64,000 bases of DNA from Nodularia sp. NIES-3585. GTDB taxonomy: Bacteria > Cyanobacteriota > Cyanobacteriia > Cyanobacteriales > Nostocaceae. The position numbers were made by a program, and so were the translations under genes. Shown here piece by piece: positions 53,076 to 61,766 of the stretch. The notes below the pieces were generated by a model. That model saw only the letters and a program-made list of their open reading frames with translations. It was not told the origin of the DNA and did not search any database. The stretch spans positions 92,948-156,947 of the forward strand of contig NZ_BDUB01000002.1 of the NCBI RefSeq assembly GCF_002218065.1, written 5' to 3'. Positions within the stretch are counted from its first letter, which is position 1. Every line of letters starts with the position of its first letter.

Positions 53076-54920
53076 TTAAAGTTTTTCAATCAGACGATCT
53101 AGCAATTGTCCTCGCCAATTAAACACCTCTGGTAGATTAGATTCAGCTATCATACATACTTCCCAGTAAATTCTAGCTTGAGTAGTTTCGCCCAAACCAT
53201 CCTGTACTTGGGCTAATAAACAATAAGTATCTGTTTTTGTCCCATTAATATCTATTGATTTTTGTAGGTACTTATTTGCTTCACTATAATTACTTTTTCC
53301 TAAATTAGCCCAACCTAAGTTCTTATATAATGTAGCTTGTATTTCTGTTTCTTTCGTTAGCTCTAATGCTTTGAGTGCCAATGCCTCAGCTTCATCATAT
53401 TTTTTTGCTAAATTTTTTAACCGGGATAAATTATTCATAGGGGGAGGTAAATTTTGATTGAGTTCAATCGCTATATTATATTGTTCTTCCGCTAAGTCAA
53501 ACTTTCCAAATTCATCATACATACTACCTAACTCATAATATAATATTCCTTGATTTGGATGAAGTTTTATTGCTTGTTTATAGTTCGCAGTAGCACATTT
53601 AATCTGCCTTAAATCTTGGCATAATAACGCTAAATTTAGATAAGCATTTACATCTTGAGGATTATATTTGATTGCTTTCTCTAAATACCTTTTAGCTAAT
53701 TCTACATTGGTAAAGTTTCGTCCAGCTTTTCCGAAATAAAAACTGGAAATATTGTTACTGCTTTGAGGATGAATTTTTATAGCCCACTTGAAAAAGTGTT
53801 GGGCATTTTCGGTGTTGTTTTCTGCTTCTAACTTTTGTCCTTGAGCTACTAAGGCGTTAGCTATTCCTGGTAAGACAATTTTAAAAACTCCTAACCCTCC
53901 TAAAACTATTAATGTAAATACTGCACTAAGCATGAATGTTTTAGACCTAGTTACTCTCTGGATTTTACTTTGTAGCGGAATTTTTTTTAATCTCTGTAAA
54001 ATTACTTCGCTGGTCTGTGGACGCTGCCCCGGAAAGGGAGCCATCATTTCATCCAGGAAATCAGCAAAGGGTTTCTCAATCTGCGGTGCATATTTTCTCC
54101 AAAGTAATTTTCCTGTATTTTTATCTACAGGCAATTTAATCATAGAAATGTCAGTAGTTAAATATACAAATGTTCTACCCAGAGCATAAAAATCTGATTG
54201 CGGGACTGCCTTGCCATTAATTTGCTCTAATGGTGTATATCCTGGTGATGCAATTGAAGTAATTTCATAGTTTCCCATTCTCGTGCTAGTTCCACCACTA
54301 GCACTTACTTTTGCTAAATAAGTATCAGTAATCCTACGTGCCGCCCCAAAATCCACTAATACTAGTTTTCCATTTGGTTGCACAATAATATTTGCTGGTT
54401 TAATATCTCTGTGGAAAAACTCCGTATGATGCACTACATCCAAAATTTCTACCAATTGCTTTAGCCAGTCTAATGCCAGATTTTGCGAAATCCGCCCATT
54501 TAATTCTATCCATTTTTGCAAGTTTTCTCCCTCAACTTTGTCCATTACTAAACATCGCAATTGGAGAGGAGGTTTACTAGGGACAAATGTAAAAAAATCA
54601 TCTATAGTGCTTTTTGGCACACCAGGGTGATTTAATCGCCTTAAAGTTTTAGATTCTCGCTCGAACAATTCCACTATCTTAGGATTTCCCCATTTGAGAA
54701 TTTTCATGATTCTCCGTCTGCGAACTCTATCCCACCTATGCCCATAGTCTTCTACTTCCCATACTTCAATGCGTACATACGGATCTTCCGTCAGTTCTCT
54801 CAACGGCTTAATTAACTGAATCCGTTCATTGATTAGCAAAGGAGTTCCACAATTCAGGCAATTTTCGGCATCATCTGGATTTTCTCTAGCTTCGCAAAGT
54901 GGGTTTATACAGTATTTCAC
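53076..54920 (-). CDS. Ser/Thr protein kinase with zinc ribbon, membrane span and TPRs
   Basis: 614 residues. N-terminal Cys ribbon (Cys4, Cys9, Cys21, Cys24 in CLNCGTPL). Kinase domain about 40-320 with Lys73 (IMKILK), catalytic HRDIKPAN (170-177) and DFG (190-192), so active. One membrane span near 335-356 (MLSAVFTLIVLGGLGVF), then five or more TPRs (AYLNLALLCQDLRQIKCA, EEQYNIAIELNQN) outside the membrane. The kinase is cytoplasmic and the TPRs periplasmic. The typical cyanobacterial pattern links it with secretion/CHAT neighbours; a sensor role is inferred. Confidence 0.92.
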   Translation of the reverse strand: MKYCINPLCEARENPDDAENCLNCGTPLLINERIQLIKPLRELTEDPYVRIEVWEVEDYGHRWDRVRRRRIMKILKWGNPKIVELFERESKTLRRLNHPGVPKSTIDDFFTFVPSKPPLQLRCLVMDKVEGENLQKWIELNGRISQNLALDWLKQLVEILDVVHHTEFFHRDIKPANIIVQPNGKLVLVDFGAARRITDTYLAKVSASGGTSTRMGNYEITSIASPGYTPLEQINGKAVPQSDFYALGRTFVYLTTDISMIKLPVDKNTGKLLWRKYAPQIEKPFADFLDEMMAPFPGQRPQTSEVILQRLKKIPLQSKIQRVTRSKTFMLSAVFTLIVLGGLGVFKIVLPGIANALVAQGQKLEAENNTENAQHFFKWAIKIHPQSSNNISSFYFGKAGRNFTNVELAKRYLEKAIKYNPQDVNAYLNLALLCQDLRQIKCATANYKQAIKLHPNQGILYYELGSMYDEFGKFDLAEEQYNIAIELNQNLPPPMNNLSRLKNLAKKYDEAEALALKALELTKETEIQATLYKNLGWANLGKSNYSEANKYLQKSIDINGTKTDTYCLLAQVQDGLGETTQARIYWEVCMIAESNLPEVFNWRGQLLDRLIEKL

Positions 54921-55331
54921 ATTTTCTATAAATCTTTTTGATGGTTCTAATTAATATTCCAGAAATAAACTGATCTGATGACCACATGTAATATAAATTG
55001 TTATATTGTTATATCCTCCTCTCTACAACCTCCGCAGATACTCCAGCTTTTTAGCGATCAACTATTTTCTTAGTTAGAAGTGCCTTACAGTGCGCTTCCA
55101 AGAATAGTATTTCAGGTATACGCAGCACAGCAAGAATTTAATTGTAGCAAATTTGACTGACATTACTTTTTTGTTTTAGTATTACTTTTTTAAAAAGGTA
55201 GCTTTATTTTCCCAAGTATAGTAATATTTATCTTAAATATTAGACCATTACACTCTCATCTCAACGAAAAACTCACTATTGGTGGCATGTGAAAATATCG
55301 CCCGCCTGTTCATGGCAACATAAGCAAAGAT
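54921..55331. other. Divergent promoter region of about 410 bp
   Basis: Lies between the kinase (leftward) and NB-ARC (rightward) genes. AT-rich with candidate extended -10 elements; no ORF or RNA gene recognised. Confidence 0.5.
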
Positions 55332-56837
55332 ATGGATTCTCTAACTGGCAAGGGACTGAATTTGCAAAAGCTTTCTTCCTCCGTTTCTAAGCCATCTTCT
55401 CTACCAAGACAAGAAGATTTAGAAAACGTAAATTTTGACGAAGCTTTGGTGGTGGTCAATGACCTAATACTGACCGAACGGGGTAAAGGACTGTCTGAGG
55501 CTGAAATAATCGTAATGAAGGGGGCATGGAACAACCTTGACTACGAAGAAATTGCTAATCAATCTACTTATACCCTTAATTACTTACAACGAGTAGTGGG
55601 GGCTAGATTATGGGATACGCTATCCAAAACCATTGGAAATGGTGAACGTTTAACTAAGAAAAAACTACGATTTTTTTTAGAGCAGCTTGTCAAAAATAAT
55701 ACTACTCCTTCGCTGTCAAGCAATGAAGATAAATATTCTTCAAAAACTATAGAAATAGCTGGTCGGAACCTTCCCGATTTGTCTACTTTCTATGGACGCA
55801 CTAAAGAATTAGGTTACTTAAAAGAATTAATAAATAAAGAGCGATGCGTTACGCTAATAGGGGTTGCAGGAATTGGTAAAAGCACATTAGCAGCCCAACT
55901 ATTATCAGAACTTAGCACAAATACTCATCCCAATTTTGATTGTTTAATTTGGAAATCAGTAGCTCATGCACCATCATTCCAAGAATTACTTGCTGAATTA
56001 ATAGATTTAATACAGCCTTTAGAAGCATCTTCTAGCAACTTACCCAAATATAGCCAGGGTATGGTTTCTGTACTTATCAAACACATGCAAACACGCCCGT
56101 GTTTGCTAGTACTTGATGAATACGATTTTTTGCTTAAAACAACTGATTTGAATCAGCGACTAGAGTACAGCTTATTCTTTCGCAGATTTATAGAAGAGTT
56201 AGACAAAAGTTGCTTATTGTTAACTAGCCGCTTTTTACCTGGTGAAATTGAAAACATGATAGAAGCTGAAAGACCTATTAAACTTCTCAAGCTTGAAGGT
56301 TTAGATACAGATTCGGCAATAAAGATTTTATCAGACAAAGGTGTACTTGTTCAAGAGAACTGTAATGAATTAATTGAGATATATCGTGGTAATCCCTCAG
56401 AATTAAAAGCAGTTGCTAATCGAATTAATTATTTTTTTAATGGCAACCTAGAACTGTTTTTTAAAAACAAAACTACTCTTGTTAGCAGTAAGTTTGAAAT
56501 CATGCTCAATGAAACATTTGGTCAATTATTAAATCAATTTCAAAGAGAGATTTTGATTTATATAGCAGAAGAAATAGTTTTAACCTCACAACCTGTTAAT
56601 TTTAGTAAGTTGCTAAATGATATCAAACAGAAATCACTATTATTTACATCAACTTTGGAGACAATTAAAGCATTAGAAAAACTAGAAATACAATCTTTAA
56701 TCGAAAGCTCTAAAGATCCAAAGACAAACGAAATAAGGTTTACTTTACAACCAGTAATTAAAAAGTATATGAAACTAGACCCTCTGGGTTTAGTGCATAC
56801 ATCCAACTCTTCTTCAAAGTTAGCATTTGCATCATAA
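55332..56837 (+). CDS. NB-ARC (STAND) NTPase with N-terminal HTH domain
   Basis: 501 residues. Residues about 45-115 form the HTH-type domain found at the N-terminus of many cyanobacterial STAND proteins (LSEAEIIVMKGAWNNLDYEEIA, then LNYLQRVVGARLWDTLS). NB-ARC about 150-400: Walker A GVAGIGKST (about 177-185), Walker B CLLVLDEYDFLL, sensor LLLTSRFLPGE and the GxP-type GNPSELKAVA. A winged helix follows at about 410-490. It lacks the WD40 or TPR sensor repeats usual after NB-ARC, so a separate protein may sense. A 40-codon ORF follows after 11 bp. Confidence 0.9.
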   Translation: MDSLTGKGLNLQKLSSSVSKPSSLPRQEDLENVNFDEALVVVNDLILTERGKGLSEAEIIVMKGAWNNLDYEEIANQSTYTLNYLQRVVGARLWDTLSKTIGNGERLTKKKLRFFLEQLVKNNTTPSLSSNEDKYSSKTIEIAGRNLPDLSTFYGRTKELGYLKELINKERCVTLIGVAGIGKSTLAAQLLSELSTNTHPNFDCLIWKSVAHAPSFQELLAELIDLIQPLEASSSNLPKYSQGMVSVLIKHMQTRPCLLVLDEYDFLLKTTDLNQRLEYSLFFRRFIEELDKSCLLLTSRFLPGEIENMIEAERPIKLLKLEGLDTDSAIKILSDKGVLVQENCNELIEIYRGNPSELKAVANRINYFFNGNLELFFKNKTTLVSSKFEIMLNETFGQLLNQFQREILIYIAEEIVLTSQPVNFSKLLNDIKQKSLLFTSTLETIKALEKLEIQSLIESSKDPKTNEIRFTLQPVIKKYMKLDPLGLVHTSNSSSKLAFAS

Positions 56838-56848
56838 AGGTGGTACAT

Positions 56849-56971
56849 ATGTCACAAAAACGCTCAAAAGTAACTATAAAACCATGTATATCATTTGGAG
56901 ATACCAATATACAAGTGTTCAAGCACCGCCCCAGCAAATATTACACTTTAAGCTACTTGAACTCTGGGTAA
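56849..56971 (+). CDS. Small basic protein (40 aa) after the NB-ARC gene
   Basis: ATG at 56849, 11 bp after the NB-ARC stop, with AAAGGTGG upstream. It reads MSQKRSKVTIKPCISFGDTN and ends YYTLSYLNSG. Basic and beta-like. Position and ribosome-binding site suggest a real, translationally coupled gene, possibly a partner of the NTPase. No family recognised. Confidence 0.5.
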   Translation: MSQKRSKVTIKPCISFGDTNIQVFKHRPSKYYTLSYLNSG

Positions 56972-57447
56972 TCATGCCCTTCAGATTACCCGCTTAAGAA
57001 TTGTTAACAAACGTGGAGGTTAAAGTAAAACGAAAAACGATACCAAAGGTACAGAAGTTTTGTAAGATCAATCTGAGCGAGAAGGAGGTAAACAAACAAC
57101 ACCAAAAATTTAAGGGACAAAACGCACTAAGGAGTGCCGCTTCGTCCACAAAGCAAAAACCAAATAATTTCAGAGCGGGGTTATCTCCCAGAAACCAGAG
57201 ACAGTGGCCTATAAAGTTTGGCGACTTTTCCACTGAATGGTCAAAAGAGATCCGCGCTACTTCTCATATTACATGAGAAACCACACGAATGTACCAATTT
57301 ATTGTGGCAATTTTGCTATTGAAATTTATTTTTCATTAAGAAACATTAAGAAACATTAAGAAAATCCCGAATTTCATAGACAAAAACAGTAGTAGCGCAA
57401 TCAACCCCCTCTGAGGCTTGTAAACCAACAAATCAGAGGAATCTACC
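56972..57447. other. Upstream region of replication gene, about 475 bp
   Basis: No convincing gene. It contains the iteron-like direct repeats at 57335-57364 and AT-rich DNA at 57300-57345. A 91-codon TTG-started frame at 57001 was rejected. Possible replication origin region. Confidence 0.45.
57335..57364 (+). repeat. Three 10-bp direct repeats (iteron-like) upstream of the primase gene
   Basis: ATTAAGAAAC at 57335-57344 and 57345-57354, and ATTAAGAAAA at 57355-57364. One-helical-turn spacing next to an AT-rich stretch and 83 bp before a replication gene fits an origin or operator. Confidence 0.6.
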
Positions 57448-60400
57448 GTGTTTAACAAAGGATTTAGCCAAAAAGTTGTAGACCGAGATCAAGCTGCACA
57501 ACATCTAGCAGCATTGGGCTACCAGAAAGGAGATACAGTCTACCTGCGAAGCTTCTACCCTAGCGATGACCCACGCAAAGCCGAGGATAAAGGTAGAAAA
57601 GCCGAAGCACGTACTCTCAATCAATTAATCCAATTAGCTACACAATTTCAAGCAGAAGGCAGAGGCGTTTACTTCGTAGTCAATGGCGGCGGACATCTGG
57701 ATGAGAATGTCAGCAATTGCCGGGCTATCTTCTATGAACATGACAATCTTCACAAAGATTTACAAAAAGAGTTGTGGCGATCGCTCAACTTACCAGAACC
57801 GAGTTTACAAATAGATACAGGTGGGAAATCCATCCACAGTTATTGGATTTTAGAGCCATCTATCCGAACTGAAGACTGGAGACAACTGCAAACAGATTTA
57901 TTAGAGTATGCCGACGGCGATCGCGCCCTGAAAAATCCTTCACGAGTGATGCGCTTGGCGGGATGTTGGCACTTCGGGCCAAATAACATCCCCAATGGAC
58001 AAAGCCAAATCATTCTAAATACTGGCAAACGCTATAGTTACAGCGAACTCAGAGAAATAATTCCACTAAAGCTAGAACAAACTACACCCTTGTATGCCCA
58101 CGCTTCCAGCCCCGTGGCTCTTGGTGACGTACCACTTTACCAATGCTTGAGACGTGAAGATAGAACACTAATTGACAGTGGTACAGGGCAAGGCGAAAGA
58201 AACGATAAAGGAGCCGCATTAGCCCGTAATCTGATTGGTACATCTGCGCGACTAACGTACTTAGGACATAACTATGAGGGAGATCCTCGCACATTATTTG
58301 ATGATTACTGCTTACGCTGTTCTCCGCCATTAGATTCTAGGGAAGCAGAGAGTATTTGGTGTTCAGCCGAGAAATCCAATCCTACAGCTGCACTGACAGA
58401 CGATGCACTGCTCAATTGTATCAAATCGTGGCAAAGACAAAATCAAGTATATTCTCAACAACCACAGGTTAATGCAAGTGTCACTGGTGACAGTACAGTT
58501 GTGGGTGACAGTTATAATCCAGATGTGGTGGGGATTAAAGAGATTGTCCCCAGTGTCACCAAGATTTTGCAATCCGGGTTGATTGACTACGAAGAAACAC
58601 AAAAACTCGAAGAAGTCGCGAGTATTCCCGGAATTGCCAAACCCGCATTCAAACAATTAGTCTCCTCCATCAGAAGCCAAATCCATGATGTTCAACCAGA
58701 AGATGAAATCCGGTTGGACAATTTAATTAATTGGCATAATGCTCAACTGGATTTTGACCGCGCACTTCCCAGCATGGCCACAGACCTGAAACATGATGCC
58801 AATATCTTGAATATTGAACCCATCGTGATTTGGCAACCACTGCTAGCTGCGGTGATGTCACTGGCAGGAAAGCGGGTAAAACTCAATGTCGAATCCCATA
58901 ATATTCCGGCGATCGCCTGGACAGCGACAGTCTTAGAATCAGGTGGTGGTAAAAGTCGCGCAGATAACTTAGTCTTGACCCCACTCAAACAAAAGCAAAT
59001 TGAAGCCCGAAAGCAGTTTGAGCAGGAGGTAGAAGCCCACCAAAACTGGAAAGGGACAGAAGGAGAACAAGCACCGCCCAAACCAGTGGAACGAAAATAC
59101 ACCTTTGAAGTTGCCACTATTCAAGCAGTGATCAAACGCCTTTCTGAACAAAAAGAAAATGGTGTTATTTGGGCTAGAGATGAACTGGCTGGATTATTCA
59201 AATCCTTTGGACAGTTTGGTAAAGGTGGTGAAAACGAAGGATTAGAATGCTTACTCAAACTTTGGGATGGCTCCCCTGCACAAGTTGACCGAGTGTTCCA
59301 AGGAGATGGCTTCATGGTTGAAGAAACAGCTCTGAGCTTAACAGGTGGTATCCAGCCGGGGATATTTCGCAAGATATTTCGAGATCCTGAAGATTCCCAA
59401 GGGATGTTAGCCCGATTCTTGGTTGCTAATCCCCAAGCCTTAATGCCAAAGCGCGTCAAAGGATACTGTCACCTGAGTGAAAAACTACCTCACCTCTATA
59501 ATTGGTTGGAACATTGTCAAACGGGGATCATCAAACTCTCATCCGCCGCAGATAATTACTACACCAAGCTTTGTGAAATCATCGGTCAACAAGCTTGGTC
59601 AACAACACAACCAGCAATCAGAGCTTGGATGTTCAAACTGCCAACTCAATTATTGAGAATTGCGCTGGCTCTACACCTAATCGAGTGTTATCACGACAGT
59701 AACCGGGATTACTGGCATTTACAAAAGGATACTTTAGAACGAGCCGTGTTGTTTGCCCAGTATTATCGCAGTGCTTTTAATGTGCTTCAGGAAACCACTA
59801 CAGAAAATGAAGACATCAGCTCTATTTTACTGAAAATCTGGGATGCGGCTATTACTAAACATCAAGATGGTATCAGTACCAGAGATGCCTATAGAAGTAT
59901 TAAAGCCATTCAAAACCGCGCTAAACAAGCCTTTAGAGATGTTAGCGCTTATACAACTGAATTATTTGGTCGGCTGGAGCAGATGGGCAAAGGTCAAGTT
60001 GTCAAGCTAGGTAAGCAAATTAAATTCGTGGCTAGTTTATTTCCAAATAATCCACCACCAATTCCAGGCAGGGAGGACAAGGGGCAGAGGGGGGCAGGGG
60101 GAGAAATTTCCCCTCCGTTCCCTGCTGAGTTCGGTGACAGTGTGCCAATTCCTGAAAAGCCGGAAATACAAGCCACTGCACCGTCACCACCAACTCAAGT
60201 GTCACCGGTGACAAATCTAGATCATAATAATTGTCTCAGTAAAGCTAATGTAGTTGTTGAAACTACACAGTCTTCCCAAGTTGTTGATAACACACAAAAT
60301 AGTGTGCCAGTAGTAGAAACTGGTCGGGGTGCGGGGTTTGTGCAACCAAGTAACACTAACAACTGTGAGTGTGATTCGCCCCTCCCTCAACCGACACCAG

Positions 60401-60597
60401 AAATTACCCCAGGTGCAAGAGTGCGGGTTTGCTTCCCCGGCAGTGTGAGGCATGAAAAAGAAGGGATTGTGACTAAATTGGTTTACGAATACGGTATCAA
60501 AATGGCCGTTGTGCTTTTAGAAAATATGGAATCCAAATTTAAAGAGTTCTTATGCCCAATTCCTGGCAGTGATCTGACACACCTGGAATTGATTTGA
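57448..60597 (+). CDS. Plasmid primase/DUF3987 helicase-like replication protein
   Basis: 1049 residues, GTG start. Residues 1-210 are an archaeo-eukaryotic-primase-like (RepB/PrimPol-type) domain with acidic IFYEHDN (about 94-100) and the GGKSIHSYW His motif (125-133). Residues about 430-830 are DUF3987, a P-loop ATPase with ESGGGKSRA (about 497-505) and the Asp-rich VIWARDELAGLFKSFGQ. A long disordered Pro/Thr-rich stretch precedes a C-terminal KOW-like barrel (GARVRVCFPGSVRHEKEG). Such proteins replicate cyanobacterial plasmids and mobile elements, and this is the best replication gene in the window. Confidence 0.85.
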   Translation: MFNKGFSQKVVDRDQAAQHLAALGYQKGDTVYLRSFYPSDDPRKAEDKGRKAEARTLNQLIQLATQFQAEGRGVYFVVNGGGHLDENVSNCRAIFYEHDNLHKDLQKELWRSLNLPEPSLQIDTGGKSIHSYWILEPSIRTEDWRQLQTDLLEYADGDRALKNPSRVMRLAGCWHFGPNNIPNGQSQIILNTGKRYSYSELREIIPLKLEQTTPLYAHASSPVALGDVPLYQCLRREDRTLIDSGTGQGERNDKGAALARNLIGTSARLTYLGHNYEGDPRTLFDDYCLRCSPPLDSREAESIWCSAEKSNPTAALTDDALLNCIKSWQRQNQVYSQQPQVNASVTGDSTVVGDSYNPDVVGIKEIVPSVTKILQSGLIDYEETQKLEEVASIPGIAKPAFKQLVSSIRSQIHDVQPEDEIRLDNLINWHNAQLDFDRALPSMATDLKHDANILNIEPIVIWQPLLAAVMSLAGKRVKLNVESHNIPAIAWTATVLESGGGKSRADNLVLTPLKQKQIEARKQFEQEVEAHQNWKGTEGEQAPPKPVERKYTFEVATIQAVIKRLSEQKENGVIWARDELAGLFKSFGQFGKGGENEGLECLLKLWDGSPAQVDRVFQGDGFMVEETALSLTGGIQPGIFRKIFRDPEDSQGMLARFLVANPQALMPKRVKGYCHLSEKLPHLYNWLEHCQTGIIKLSSAADNYYTKLCEIIGQQAWSTTQPAIRAWMFKLPTQLLRIALALHLIECYHDSNRDYWHLQKDTLERAVLFAQYYRSAFNVLQETTTENEDISSILLKIWDAAITKHQDGISTRDAYRSIKAIQNRAKQAFRDVSAYTTELFGRLEQMGKGQVVKLGKQIKFVASLFPNNPPPIPGREDKGQRGAGGEISPPFPAEFGDSVPIPEKPEIQATAPSPPTQVSPVTNLDHNNCLSKANVVVETTQSSQVVDNTQNSVPVVETGRGAGFVQPSNTNNCECDSPLPQPTPEITPGARVRVCFPGSVRHEKEGIVTKLVYEYGIKMAVVLLENMESKFKEFLCPIPGSDLTHLELI

Positions 60598-60758
60598 ACG
60601 AAAACAGGGTTTAGATCGGAGAAAAATACCCTCAACCCTATTCTCTAGACATTACAGCTATCAGTTCTCAGTCAAGAGACATAATCGGGTCTAAATCTCC
60701 CACTACAAGCCTTGATCACTGTTCACTGATTTAACCCTCCTATTGGAGCCAGTAAAGT

Positions 60759-61613
60759 ATGCTTCAGGAAATGCTTTCAGTAGAGACTACGGATCAACTG
60801 ACTGAAATTGACGAGTTGACCCCCGAAGAAGAACATGAGCGTTTGTACTTAGAGCGCCGTGTGGAAAGGGCTTTTTATGAAGCGGGGAAGGCGCTGGCTC
60901 AATTGCGCGATCGCAAACTATATCGCTCAACTCACAAAACTTTCGAGGATTATTGCCGCGATCGCTTTGGGCATAGTCGGCAGAAATCAAATTACTTGAT
61001 TGCGGCGGCTGATGTTTTCGACAATTTGACAACCAATGGTTGTCAAAATTCATTGGGTGAGGATTTGACAACCATTGGTTTACAAATTCTGCCTACGAGT
61101 GAACGTCAAGTTAGACCCTTGACAAAACTAGAACCTCAGCAGCAGCAAGAGATATGGCAAGCCGCAGTAGAAGAAGCTGGTGGTAAAGCTCCCAGTGGGA
61201 GGGTTGTCAAAGATGTGGTAGAACGCATTATGGAACGCACCAAAGTACCAAACACCTACCAATTAGGTGAAGTGTGCCAAATTATTGTGAAGGATAATCC
61301 TGATCTCAGGGGCAAGGGTGGGTGTTGGGCGATTGTCAGTGCTGTGAATGATTTTAGCTGTACTGTTATGGCTTGGGATGGGGAGTATACCATGAGAATG
61401 GATCATTTAAAGCCGATGAATTATTTGGAGCAGGAGTGTGAGCAAATGCAATTAATTAGCAATCGCATTAGCAGGCTACGTAATCATGAGAACTTGGAAG
61501 AAGCTGCTGTTGCTGTCCTCAAACACCTGGGGGAAGTGAAACGCCCTTATTTAACTGGGTTGGAAGAAAAGATGTTGAGTTTGATTGAGCTTGAATGCAG
61601 CACATCTTCTTAG
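60759..61613 (+). CDS. Cyanobacterial plasmid DNA-binding-type protein (284 aa)
   Basis: N-terminal helical domain with LERRVERAFYEAGKALAQL, then YRSTHKTFEDYCRDRFGHSR, the DUF3102-like/ParB-adjacent pattern common on Nostocales plasmids. RPLTKLEPQQQQEIWQAAVE follows, and then an SH3-like barrel (GKGGCWAIVSAVNDFSCTVM). The region NLTTNGCQN...DLTTIGLQ (about 89-109) is encoded by two palindromic AACCA(A/T)(T)GGTT sites. A partition or replication-control role is plausible from family context, not proven. Confidence 0.65.
   Translation: MLQEMLSVETTDQLTEIDELTPEEEHERLYLERRVERAFYEAGKALAQLRDRKLYRSTHKTFEDYCRDRFGHSRQKSNYLIAAADVFDNLTTNGCQNSLGEDLTTIGLQILPTSERQVRPLTKLEPQQQQEIWQAAVEEAGGKAPSGRVVKDVVERIMERTKVPNTYQLGEVCQIIVKDNPDLRGKGGCWAIVSAVNDFSCTVMAWDGEYTMRMDHLKPMNYLEQECEQMQLISNRISRLRNHENLEEAAVAVLKHLGEVKRPYLTGLEEKMLSLIELECSTSS
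61025..61080. repeat. Two palindromic sites inside the plasmid gene (parS-like candidate)
   Basis: 61025-61047 is a palindrome with 11-bp arms around one base (core GACAACCAATGGTTGTC). A second AACCATTGGTT lies at 61070-61080, also preceded by TTGAC. AATGGTTGTCAA is shared with the operator array near 31152. Possible binding sites for this protein or for the XRE regulator. Confidence 0.55.
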
Positions 61614-61703
61614 CGATGGCGCGTAGACCTGGAGACAATAGCTTATTTTTATGGCCAAGCGATGGCGCGTAGACCTGGAGACAATAGCTTATTTTTATGG
61701 CCA
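61612..61703. repeat. 46-bp tandem direct repeat, two copies
   Basis: Identical units at 61612-61657 and 61658-61703, each AGCGATGGCGCGTAGACCTG...TATGGCCA; a third partial unit begins AGCGAT at 61704. It starts at the stop codon of the plasmid gene and precedes the recombinase gene. Confidence 0.9.
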
Positions 61704-61766
61704 AGCGATCGCAGTCATCCCAGTGGTGAGAGAATTACTTACTAGAACCACACTTCTGATAAGCAA

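Noticed and set aside
57001..57276. 91-codon TTG-started frame upstream of the primase gene
   Set aside because: Lys-rich, no family, weak start; an AGGAGG inside it has no good start codon downstream. Kept as intergenic.
61612..61703. CRISPR or attachment-site pair
   Set aside because: Two directly abutting identical units with no spacer; attachment-site function remains only a possibility.
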